Shown piece by piece: positions 23,851 to 34,437 of a stretch of 64,000 nt of DNA; the stretch's first letter is position 1, and each line of letters opens with the position of its first letter. The translations under genes were made by a program, and so were the position numbers. This stretch comes from Terebella lapidaria (taxonomy: Eukaryota > Annelida > Polychaeta > Terebellida > Terebellidae): positions 14,977,001 through 15,041,000 of the forward strand of contig OX424563.1 of the NCBI GenBank assembly GCA_949152475.1, in the 5' to 3' direction. The notes under the pieces were generated by a model. The model was given only the letters and a program-made list of their open reading frames with translations. It was not told the origin of the DNA and searched no databases.

Positions 23851-24780
23851 AATTCTGTACAAGCATGACTTTTTGGGCCATTTGTAATGTGTATGGAGAT
23901 GGAGACCTTTAATCGCTCGAAATTCGAGAAACCAAAAGGGACAAATTGACGTCTATGATAAGGCATGTAAATAGAATTTACCAGTGCAGTAGGTTTGTAT
24001 TATGAGCATATAGGAAGTCGTAAATGGTGGATCTTTTGGTGACCTTGAACTTGACTTCAGATGACACCGAGTGGTGAATGTCAAGGTTACATTAGACACG
24101 AACTATGTTTTTTGGTCCCTGCAAACAAGATAATGACAGATAGATCTTATGCTTGATTTAAGTTTATATAGGGAATCATATATGGTGAATCTGCTGGTGA
24201 CCTTGAACTATACCTCATGCTATCAACAGAATGATGACAGATAGACCTTACATGTATGCTTGATCTACGTTTATATGAGGAATCATATATGGTGAATCTG
24301 TCGGTGACCTTGAACTTTGCCTCATACTACCTTCAGTATAGCGCGTTCAAACATAGCCTTGGTGCTACATGTATATTCTACAGATCTGTTTTGAAAATTT
24401 TTCTATATTTCGCACAAGCATGACATTTCTGGCCTTCTGTAAGGTGTATAGGAGGCTTTGAATCGCTTGAATAGCCTGAAATATATATACATGTAGGCCC
24501 AAAGGGCCTAAAATGACCTGAAATTAACAAATTACAAAAAAAAATGCTGATAGAGCTCAGGTTCATAATATGAGCATACATGTATAGGAAGTCAAATGTG
24601 GCAGATTTTTTGGTGGTCTTGACTTCAAAATGACTGAGTGGTAATATGATATGCATATATGCCGCGGAGCTCTCCAGGCTGTACCTGTACCAGTATCTAG
24701 CTGGTACTACCAGTAGTATATAAATGCAGTCGAATGTCACTTGTAGAAAATTTTATGTAACTTATGTAATGTATGATGTA
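23851..24780. repeat. Degraded older relative of the A-type interior
   Basis: Repeating phrases of the type GGTGACCTTGAACTTGACCT, with CATATATGG or CATACATG and GATAGACCTTA, recur at irregular spacing of roughly 110 bases. No ends are recognisable. The same degraded family appears at 38180-38600 and 59600-60407. Confidence 0.45.
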
Positions 24781-26029
24781 GTTTGTTTAACTATATTTGG
24801 TGTAATTTGGCTTTTCTACTAGTCACTTTCCACTAATCTCAATACCATGAGAAGTGTGTTGAATTGGTTGAGAATTGAACTGAACAGAGACACTTTAAGT
24901 GTATACATGTATCTCACAATCAATCTCTCTCACCCCGTGTATTTTCACTGCAAATGAAAAACACAATCATTCATACCATTTTCAGCATCAGAATGACACC
25001 AAGCAGTGATTAGGAAGACGTGCGCGATTGCGCGAATCGCGCATAACTTCGTAATATCCCGCATACAACAGTTTATCAGTGCGCCCAATGCGCACACTGT
25101 AAATATTTGCGAACGTTTAATGTTTTTATTGGAATTATTGCGAAAGTTTGGAAATCAATCGTATGACGATCTTCCATTATGTTGAGGCGACCCTTGGTGT
25201 CAGTGTCAGACGGTCTCTAGACCTAGACTAGAAACCGCTGAACGGATTGGCTGGCTGAGCAATTTGGGGGTATCCCATGACGTCATACGTACTTGACGGT
25301 TTCTAGATTTACAAAACATCCACTGACAGTTTTTGACACCGCTCTCGGGAGTTGTTCAGTGCCTCCAAAAAAGTTGATTATCGTAAATTCTGCATTCATG
25401 GCAATTTATTCGAAAAAACACAATGACAAAGAAACTTTGTTTGATGCGATGAAAGATTGAACTGAGCAGCAGCGCCAGGAAGCAGCCCACACAGTCACCG
25501 GCAACAACCACGTGTTATTGTTGACATACACACTGACAGCAGGCATTCACGGTGGTGATTCAGATCGTGAAATGACAGGTTTCTCACACACACAATTATA
25601 GCTACGACTACTGCAGTTGATGATTGAATAAAATCTTTTTTAAAAATACACCCCAAAAATGTCCCACAACTTTTTGAAAATCCCCCATAATTTCTCAAAA
25701 ATCCCCCATAACTTTTGAAAATCCCCCATACATTTCAAACTGAAGGGGGGATTCTCTCATACTTCGAGTTTCTCTTCCCAATCACTGACCAAGTGCTGAG
25801 GTAAATCCCACAATGAATAGTTGGTTATTTCTCTATTATATTTTATCCAAAAATGCATAGATTAGAAACTATGCCGTAGAATGCTGTCTGTTCCTGAAGT
25901 TACACTGAGTAAACGGATTATGACAGCTTGTATTTGCAAAATTATTTACCTTTGGCAGGCCGATCTTTGAACTTAGTACAGTACGAATCACACAGAAGGT
26001 CACTAGTATGCTAGCCTTGTTAAATGATT
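24781..26029. other. Mostly unique DNA, no gene recognised
   Basis: Noted: an inverted arrangement of GGTCTCTAGA/CTAGAAACC near 25213-25236 with a third copy near 25298; a CATGACGTCATACG element near 25277; and three tandem variants of AAAATCCCCCATAA at about 25670-25735. Open frames are short and lack coding character. Confidence 0.4.
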
Positions 26030-26340
26030 GGCGCGCCTTGGCTGCGCCAGTGTCCGTTTTTAGCATATTGAAATGCTAGCACATACCATGCGTATGCTCG
26101 CCTGACTGCGCCAGAAAAATGCGAGCATTATTTAGGCGCGCATCCACCGTCTGTAAGGCGCGCCCGAGTCCGTTTTGGGCATTTCACAATGCTAGCATTT
26201 TACACAATGCGCACCTCGTGTTGATGCGAGCATCGTAAAATGCTAGCCAGTTAAAGATGCGCAGCATTTCATATAATGTGCACCTCGTGTGGATGCGAGC
26301 ATCGTAAAATGCTAGCCCGTTAACAGTGCGCATATGCTAC
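26030..26340. repeat. GCTAGC/GCGC-rich block with a 69-bp tandem unit
   Basis: The phrase GCACCTCGTG..GATGCGAGCATC occurs at 26211 and 26280, 69 bases apart, each followed by GTAAAATGCTAGCC. Upstream are further ATGCTAGCA, GGCGCGCC and TGCGCCAG motifs. It is far more GC-rich than its surroundings. A related block lies at 28680-28995. Confidence 0.6.
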
Positions 26341-27815
26341 GGGAGTAACTGTTAATCTGGTACATGTTTACTGTGAATCTCTGGTGAACATGCATTAGTC
26401 TGCGATAAAATCCATTAAAAATTCGTACGGAAAAAGTGAGTGTGAAGCGGAGAGAGGTGAATATATATCTGGAATGACAATTCTGTTTTCGTATTCATTA
26501 TTATGTTATACAAATAATTTTCACTGTTTCTATAGGCTATAGCTACATCATGTAATCTACATGTTTGCTTCATTTTTCTTCAGGTCGAGCTTGGTTGACG
26601 GGTTGCAAGAAAAACGACTGAGTCTTTCTGGTTGTTTTTCGTGTCCTCTAACAAGAAGATTTATTTGCTGTCCTCATCAGGATGATTGTTTGTTTATCGG
26701 GCATATATCGAGCGTGACAAAAGTTCATTGCTTGTCACTTTCTGACAAGTAATCAAATGTATTAATTTAACACTGACAGTTTATTGACTTCCTGCCAATA
26801 TTCAATGGGTTAATTGCAAATTTGAAAACAGTATGTCGATTGGACGCACCGCAATACTAATGAAGACTTAATTGTTATTCGCAACAAATCAGAATTACAA
26901 TCGACGCATTCAAGTCACCAAACAATTAAACACATGACAGTTACTTCAAAGATCACAAATAGTGATAACAATATTTTCTTGAAGAATTATCGTAACAGTC
27001 ACAGATAGTTTACATACAAGACAAAGTATCTGGAAAAGTGGAATAAACAGGGCCGCTATTTGTCGGACAGGGAGTGCTAGAGTTGCGTGTAGACCCCTTA
27101 TGAATTAATTTTTATCGACTTTTCATATGATTGTGATGATGTCAAAAGTAAACATTGAAGGCGTGGACCCCTTCCCTGTTTGATAGATCATTGTGGATAA
27201 CATTGGTAAGGTACGTGTATGGCAAGTATTAAAAGTGCAAATATATAATGGTTTGCAAAATTAGGGCAATTTGAACGTGAATTGTTGTAATTCTTCGAGG
27301 AAACAATCGATACGGTAATCACATACGTGATACTGCGCATGCGCAAGAAATCCTGACATAGTGTAAAACATGGACTGGCACCAGGTACTATATAACGCTT
27401 GAACTGTAGCTCATTTAATTATCAGAGATATATCTGACCACAAGCAAGAATATTCTGTATTAAAACTTTTAAATATATATTTGTGGTATATATCCAACAA
27501 CACATGAAATTCGTTGGACATCTGTCATGTCTATAGGCCTAATATAACTATGCGAGTGACACAAGGAATGAAGTGAATAATGTTACAACTAGTATATAAA
27601 TAGGGTTATTCCACAATATGTGTTTTTGGGGCACACAAACCTATAATGTAGAATAATCCTATAATATACACTAGTATTTTGTATTATTATTTGAATTATA
27701 TTATATCTTGGGAATATACTTACCTCAACATTCACGGACGTTCACACTTACTAGTTACTTCAACCATTCGAGATGAGGTCACTGTACTGTGCTTTTACAA
27801 TAAACTTCAGCACAA
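26341..27815. other. Unique AT-rich DNA, no gene recognised
   Basis: No repeat unit, element end or convincing exon was found. The - and + frames are short. It lies between two GCTAGC-rich blocks and could be the inside of a larger unrecognised element. Confidence 0.4.
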
Positions 27816-27950
27816 GTGTGTTAATTGCTCAGTGGTAGAGCGCTCGCCTCACAAAGGAGTGGTCCCGGGTTCGATCCCAGGTCTCACTCCTTGGCGAATG
27901 GCGAATGTTGTCCTTCAGCCCAAACAGGACATTAAACTTGCTGGATGAGG
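27816..27950 (+). repeat. tRNA-derived SINE (degenerate tRNA-Val-like head)
   Basis: An A-box-like GCTCAGTGGTAGAGCG at 27827-27842 and a perfect B-box GGGTTCGATCCC at 27867-27878 are spaced as in a tRNA; the anticodon-loop region CCTCACAAA resembles tRNA-Val. The acceptor ends do not pair, so it is not a working tRNA gene. A tRNA-unrelated body follows with GGACATTAAAC, a phrase common in invertebrate tRNA SINEs. The 3' border is uncertain. Confidence 0.65.
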
Positions 27951-28255
27951 ATTATGGTTGCTGCACCGGGATTCTCAGCGGTGGTGATGGGGAAGCTGAT
28001 AGATGTACCCGGATCTGCTTGAGGACGCTATAGACATTGTGACAATGACACACACAACACAAAACCCTACTGGAAATAAGTGCGAGCACTTTCGTGGGTT
28101 ATCTTGAGGGCTCATCCCATGAATAAATACAATCCAACAATGCACAATTACAATCACTTGGTCAACTAATTCACGCTAAAGCGAACAGCATTCAACCCAA
28201 GTCACAATACAAACGTGTATACGATGTATACTTTATAAATATAACTCTAAATAAT
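27951..28255. other. Unique DNA, nothing recognised
   Basis: This stretch would be the 3' UTR side of the candidate - strand exon next to it. No clear poly(A) signal was seen on that strand. Confidence 0.35.
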
Positions 28256-28428
28256 TTACAAGCATGGAACAGAATTATCAGGAATTGATATGATGTACAA
28301 CTCAATTGTGAACAGATGCCTTTGAACCACACCACTACAATTCTTGGAAAATTTATCGTACACGTATGCCCTCCTTGTAATGAATGAAGAGTTTTCAGCT
28401 TCATACCAAATGAAATCGGTTTCATCAC
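28256..28428 (-). CDS. Candidate terminal exon, unidentified protein
   Basis: Read on the - strand, a pyrimidine-rich tract TTTTTTCTTTGCAG precedes 28428. With a phase-1 entry the exon reads through 56 full codons to TAA at 28256-28258 and contains DETDFIWYEAENSSFITRRA. The mix of charged, aromatic and aliphatic residues looks protein-like, unlike the repeat frames nearby. I do not recognise a family. No matching upstream exon was found between 28429 and 29343, so a pseudogene or chance frame is possible. Confidence 0.3.
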
Positions 28429-28679
28429 CTGCAAAGAAAAAACATCATTAGTCAATCAATAGCATATGACTAAATATACCATGTATAAAGATACAAATTA
28501 CTTCTCCATTATCATGATTATATGTTTATTGGCGACTCAAAGAATGATCTCACCAGTCCACAAACCAAAACCTGGTTTCACAGTATGTCAGAATAAATTA
28601 CGACAAACTGCGCATATCGTTTGGCTGTACAATGAGAAGTGAGAAAGGCGTGCCCGGGCAACTCGATGATCGTCCGTAC

Positions 28680-28995
28680 GTATGTCAGGCGAGCATTCAC
28701 AAGGCGAGCATTTGCCGATCGTCAGGCGAGCATTGTCTTGGTGGGCATTCGCCCATCGTCAGGCGCGCATTCACAAGGCGAGCATTCGCCGTTCGTCAGG
28801 CGCGCATTCACAAGGCGAGCATTCGCCGATCGTCAGGCGCGCATTCATAAATGCGCAAAATGGACCGTGGCGCAGTGAGGCTAGCCTGGCTTAGCATTTG
28901 TTTTCTGTGGTGCAAATGAGCATTCGTGATGCGCGCATCGGTAGGTTGTAATGCTAGCACTGACTTCGCCTGGCATTGAGACAGGCTAGCCTGGG
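28680..28995. repeat. 37-bp minisatellite and GCTAGC-rich block
   Basis: About 4.5 units of 37 bp begin at 28687, 28724, 28761, 28798 and 28835 (core AGGCGCGCATTCACAAGGCG). Because 37 is not a multiple of three, the array puts repeats of one peptide theme in all three + frames, which stay open. To 28995 follow GCTAGCCTGG, GATGCGCGCATC and ATGCTAGCA motifs like those at 26030-26340, partly in inverted orientation. Confidence 0.7.
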
Positions 28996-29343
28996 TAGTG
29001 ACCCTCTGTGTGACTCGTACTGTACATTCTCAAATTTCAGTGCAGTCTATAATATTAATGATGGGATATGACCTTCAAAATTGTGATGTCGATTTTTGAG
29101 TGTGGACGATCATTAGAGATCAGGTATTGATTTCTAGCTCAATTTAGTTGGAAACTTGGCTCTAGGGTATGTGTTACACTGACGTGAAACTATTCCAGTT
29201 CGAATCTAGATCATGACATGGTATTTCAAGTCATGTATGGCTGAAATCTCATAACATGCATAAGGCCTGAAAAAAATTAATATTCTGTTTCTCGCCCTCC
29301 TATTTTTTCAAAACTGGGTAGGGAGGGACTTTTTATTTTTATT
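28996..29343. other. Unique DNA, then an old repeat edge
   Basis: To about 29260 nothing was recognised. 29263-29343 (TTCTGTTTCTCGCCCTCCT, then GGGTAGGGAGGGAC) recurs in inverted, diverged form near 39010-39125 and in part near 31500, so it is a piece of another dispersed repeat that the next element interrupts. Confidence 0.45.
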
Positions 29344-31460
29344 AGGTTACCGGACCTATCTTGTCGTCGTCCACACTTTATCTTTTTTGTTTACGGGCGA
29401 ATTTTTCTGAAATTTTGCACAAAAATACTTGAAAATAATTCAAGAAGGACGTATTTTTTAGTTTTTTGATTTTCACATTTTTTTTAAAATGGCGGCCGTT
29501 TTCGTCGAAAAATGCCTGATTTTGGACTTTGGCGGCCATTTTCTCAAAATCTGTTCAGTAACTTTTTTTTTTTTCATACATAACACTCCTCGTATGTACT
29601 CCTATGATGTCTATAAATTTCGTTGCGCTTGAATCGCTCGAAGTGGGCCATTTTGACACAAACTCGGCCCAAATAGGACTTTCCCATGTTGAATTCTCCT
29701 ATGCTTTATAATGGGACATATTATGCCTGATATCTCACTTAATATTGAGATTAGAGACTAGGAATCAATTGTGGACATATAGGAAATGATATATTCCGAA
29801 TATTCTCGTGATTTTGAATTTGACCTCTGACCTCAGTTTCAAGGTCAGAGGACAAAATGGCTAATATCTCGCTTAATATCGACTTTACAGCTTAGGAATC
29901 AATTGTGGACATATATACGCCCAATATTCTGATGACTTTGAATTTGACCCTTGACCTCATTTTCAAGGTCACAGGACAAAATGGCTAATATCTCGCTTCT
30001 TATCGACTTTACAGCTTAGGAATCAATTGTGGACATATAGGAAATGATATATGCTGAATATTCTCATGACCTTGAATTTGACCTTTGACCTCATTTTCAA
30101 GGTCAGAGCACAAAATGGCCAATATCTCGCTTATTATTGACTTTACAGCTTAGCAAACTATTGTGGACATATAGGAAGTGATATATGCTGAATATTCTCG
30201 TGACCTTGAATTTGACCTTTGACCTCATTTTCAAGGTCACATGACAAAATGGCTAATATCTCGCTTATTATCGACTTTACAGTTTAGGAATCAATTGTGA
30301 ACATATAGGAAATGATATATGCTGAAAATTCTCGTGACCTTGAATTTGACCTTTGACCTCATTTTCAAGGTCACAGGACAAAATGGCTAATATCTCGCTT
30401 ATTATCGACTTTACAGCTTAGGAATCAGTTGTGAACATATAGGAAATGATATATGCTGAATATTCTCGTGACCTTGAATTTGACCTTTGACCTCATTTTC
30501 AAGGTCACATGACAAAATGGCTAATATCTCGCTTATTATCGACTTTACAGTTTAGGAATCAATTGTGAACATATAGGAAATGATATATGCTGACTATTCT
30601 CATGACCTTGAATTTGACCTTTGACCTCATTTTCAAGGTCACAGGACAAATTGGCCAATATCTTGCTTATTAGCGACTTTACAGCTTAGGAATCAATTGT
30701 GAACATATAGGAAATGATATATGCTGAAAATTCTTGTGACCTTGAATTTGACCTTTGACCTCATTTTCAAGGTCACAGGACAAAATGGCCAATATCTTGC
30801 TTATCAGCGACTTAACAGCTTAGAAATCAATTGTGAACATATAGGAAATGATATATGCTGAATATTCTGATGACCTTGAATTTGACCTTCGACCCCATTT
30901 TCAAGGTCATGGAACAAAATGGCTAATATCTCGCTTGTTATCGACTTCACAGCTTAGGAATCAGTTATGAACATATAGGAAATGATATCTGCAGATTATT
31001 GTCATGACCTTGAATTTGACCTTTGACCTCATTTTCAAGGTCACAGGACAAAATGGCTAATATCTCACTTATTATCGATTTTACAACTTGGGAATCAATT
31101 GTGGACATATAGGAAATGATATATGCTGAATATTCTCGGGACCTTGAATGCAACCTCTGACCTCATTTTCAAGGTCACAGGAAAAAAAGTTCAATATCTT
31201 GCTCCTCTATTGACTGTATGGCTTGGGAATCAATTGTTGACATAGAAAATGATATTTTCATTTTCAAGGCCACAACACAAAATTGCTAATATCTCTCTGA
31301 TTATTGAATTTACAGCTTAGCAATCAACTGTGGACATGATATATGCTTAATATTATATATGCTGAATATTCTCTTGACCTTGAATTTAACCATTGACCTG
31401 GCTAACATCTAAAATATTAAATATTGTCCGGTAACCTATCTTTGGCCCTTGTTTATTTTT
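29344..31460 (+). mobile_element. A-type element with the cleanest 134-bp satellite array
   Basis: The 5' hairpin has lost its right arm (AGGTTACCGGACCTATC, then directly TTGTCGTCGTCC). Between about 29730 and 31200 lie about eleven monomers; TGACCTTGAA recurs at 30201, 30335, 30469 and 30603, exactly 134 apart. The 3' end (GTCCGGTAACCT) is followed by a degraded hairpin. It interrupts a GGGTAGGGAGG repeat present on both sides. Confidence 0.75.
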
Positions 31461-31965
31461 CATATTTTATTTTGCAAAAAATACCATCCTCAGCTCAAGA
31501 TAAAATTGGGTAGGGAGGCACTTTTTATTTTTTATTTTTGGTGGGACGACATTTCATATGTATGAAATGAAATTTGATTTATTGATTGATTGAAAAAACA
31601 CTTGCGCACAGTCGCATTCAAGCCCAAATAAATCAAGCCTTTAGGATTGAAATCATGTGTAACACGTGATTTTAATGATTTCATTTCTAGAGGTTTTGGG
31701 CTTGAAACCTCTTGGCCGGGCACCTTGGCACTACTGCCTGGTGTGCCATCTTCGTAGCAGTCAGCACAGACAGGATGATTTTGTGTACCAGTAGTATTAC
31801 CGAGTATTATCAAAAACCGTCAGTTGATAATATATTTCAATGATGAGTAATTGTGGAGAACCGTCTTGTAGTTAAGATGTCCATTGAAGCATACATAAGG
31901 AATATAGTAAATCAAATAATGATCACAATTTTATATGTATTATTACATACACATAACCACTTATT
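31461..31965. repeat. Repeat fragments including a possible retroelement tail
   Basis: Continues the GGGTAGGGAGG repeat to about 31550. Then, on the - strand, a unit ends in a CAATCAATCAATAAATC tail (31570-31590), a microsatellite-type 3' end seen in LINEs and SINEs, and carries an inverted pair AGAGGTTT/AAACCTCT. The - strand frame 31813-31532 is open but I see no known domain. Uncertain. Confidence 0.3.
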
Positions 31966-33034
31966 ACCCTCGCCCCGATAGGGGCAGAGGGTATTGTAAT
32001 TGGGTCTGTCCGTTTGTCTGTCTGTTTGTCTGTCTGTCTGTCCGCGCGCATATCTCAAAGGAGAATGGTCCGATCAACATGAAACTTATAGAGATGAAGC
32101 GGTATCTCAGTGGCTCGGTCCTCCTCGAATCTGGTCAAAATCGGACAAAAACTGTTGCCATGGCAACGGAAAATGTAAAAATCAATAATTGAACATAACT
32201 TCGGTTCTAATCAAGATAATTTTTTCTAACTAATTTTGTATTTTTCTATGGCCAATTCCTGATCATCTGATATATGGCCAGTGGTCGTACAACCAAAACT
32301 CTCCATTATCGCCCGATGTCGAAAAATTGGGGGTCACGGTTTCGCTTTTTTTTGGCCAGCGACGTTTCAGTGCAAATGTCTGCGCTCATAACTCAAAGGC
32401 AAACAGTCCGATCGATTTGAAATTTATAAGGCAAGAGTGCTATGGTGGTAGCTCAGTCTCTCTAAAATTTTGCCAGAATCGGATGAAAACGGTTGCCATG
32501 GCAACGGAAAAAAGAAAATCACATAAATGGCTCTAACTCCGGTTCTACCTGATATTAATTTTTCCAACTATTTTTGTATTTTTCTTTGGCCAATTCCCAA
32601 TCGTTTGGTGTACGACCGATGGTCGTACGACGAAAATTCTCCATTATCGCCCGATGTCGAAAAATTGGGGGTCACGATTTCGGTTATTTTTGGCCAGCGA
32701 CGTTTCAGTGCAAGTGTCTGCGCTCATAACTCAAAGGCAAATGGTCCGATCAATTTGAACTTTATAGGGCTGGAGTGCTATGGTAGTGGCCCTTTCAAAT
32801 TTTGCCAAAATCGGGTAAAAACGGTTGCCATGGCAACGGAAAAAAGAAAATCACATAATTGGCTATAACTCCGGTTCTAATCAATATTAAATTTTCAACT
32901 TATTTTTTTTATTTTTCTTTGGCCAATTCCCAATCGTATGGCGTACAACCGGTGGTCTTAAGACCGAAACTCTCAATTATCGCCTAATTTGAGTTACTAA
33001 ATCTGAAGGGCGAGGGTCTGCAATCTCTGATTGT
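31966..33034 (+). mobile_element. C-type Helentron-like element, ~335-bp internal repeats
   Basis: The 5' hairpin ACCCTCGCCCC-gat-AGGGGCAGAGGGT is followed by TATTG and GTCTGTCCGTTTGTCTG. Three tandem units follow; GTTGCCATGGCAACGG occurs near 32154, 32492 and 32824. The 3' end has GGGCGAGGGT, then a 5-bp hairpin CAATC-tct-GATTG at 33020-33032. The layout is that of the A family with entirely different sequence. Confidence 0.65.
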
Positions 33035-33339
33035 CTCGTTATAACTGTTTTTAGCTCATCGGCTGTAAGCCGTAGAGCTATTGGGATGGATTGTGTCTGT
33101 CGTGTCTGTCCCATGTTTTCCTGACCCAAATATTTCAGAATCTTCTCCACCGAAAGTGCTATTGCTATTGTACCCAAACTTAGCATACTGTTCACTTATT
33201 GTGTGCTCTCCAAAGTTAAGTATGCTTAGGTGAAAATTCCAAAAGTTTTCTGGAGAAATTTAACGATTAAACATTAATTTTACTATACATGTGCTCATGT
33301 TTATACATACGGGTTGTGGGTGGAAGGTCAGCGCATGTG

Positions 33340-34351
33340 CAGAGGGGACATTTTAATTGCAAATGGCGAATGTTTGTTTACCTTCGAACTTCCACCAAGA
33401 AACACGATTTATCGGGTCATGACAGTTCTGACAGAAGCGGATACCTGTGTTTTGTGTGAATCATTTGTTATTACGTTTTAAATTCCACTGTAGTCCGTAT
33501 GTCAAAGCATAAATATATTTGTTTTGCAGTGTTTAAGGGAAGTACGGCCGGAAAATTTCCGATGTTGGTTAATTTATTTCCGTCAAACTTTCCGAATCTT
33601 CCCGACCAACGACGATTTAGCCTATCCATAAACAATTCGTGACGTATTGTAATCTTATTGGTGGATAGCCAATCAGTGGAGAACCTAACCTTCGGCTATC
33701 GACGAAAATTTCCTAATATGGATCAACAGAATATGGCCGACTAAGTTGTCGAAAAGAACCACGAACTGATGAAGACATAATCAGATAATACCGGACACAA
33801 TTCATGTGTTATTTCAATGACAGCTGTTGCATAAACTAAATCGGTTTACACTAGTACACTTCGGAAATTTTATGCCATTTTTATGGAGCGCCTAAGGCGA
33901 AATTCAAGTCTCATTGAAAATCATAACGTTCTCATCGTAACTTCCTATCTGTCATCCAAGAAGTGTCGACTGTTGTGCGTCATTCCTTTTCGCTGATGTT
34001 TCTTTTCGCTGATGTTCCTTTTCGCTGACTTTTATACTGATGTTCATCAATGGAATTTTATGTATATTGGCACGAGAGAATATTATAACACATAATAAAG
34101 TACACAGAACATCACAGTTATTCCAATAAAGGTCCTTAATTTGTAACACATTGGTGGCAAGACAAGTGGGGTGGCAAGACAAGTTTCGCGGATGTGGGTG
34201 TGAGACAGTTTCACGGGGAAGATGTTGGATCACCTTGATGTTTCAATATTGAGGTATAAATATAGTATGAATATTAATTGGGAAGTCACATAATATATGC
34301 ATGGTGCATCCTGGTGCATCCTTCAAAAAATGTGTAAATATAAGTGTTTTT
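33340..34351. other. Unique island with CCAAT-type motifs
   Basis: This non-repetitive stretch contains TTATTGGTGGATAGCCAATCAG near 33658-33679, an inverted pair of CCAAT boxes, and a GC-richer tract around it (33540-33720). It has promoter-like character but no exon with a good donor was found. Further right is a triple TTTTCGCTGATGTT tandem near 33986-34030. Confidence 0.3.
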
Positions 34352-34437
34352 AGGTTACCGGACCTATGGTCCGATAACCTATTGCCGTCACGTTGCGTCC
34401 GTCGTCCGTCCGTCGTCCGTCGTCCGTCCACATTTTT

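Noticed and set aside
23851-24780. A separate complete element
   Set aside because: Repeating units are visible but no 5' or 3' end is, so only a degraded repeat is reported.
27816-27890. A functional tRNA-Val gene
   Set aside because: A and B boxes are present but the acceptor stem does not pair and a SINE body follows; it is a tRNA-derived SINE head.
28632-28878. Three overlapping + strand frames rich in RRAF and GEHS
   Set aside because: They are rotations of the 37-bp minisatellite, not coding sequence.
31532-31813. 93-codon - strand frame with DFNPKGLIYLGLNATVRK
   Set aside because: It ends in a CAATCAATCAAT-type tail and looks like the 3' part of a retroelement; no host gene can be supported.
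33952-34233. 93-codon - strand frame in the CCAAT island
   Set aside because: It includes a tandem of TTTTCGCTGATGTT and has no recognised domain or splice signals.
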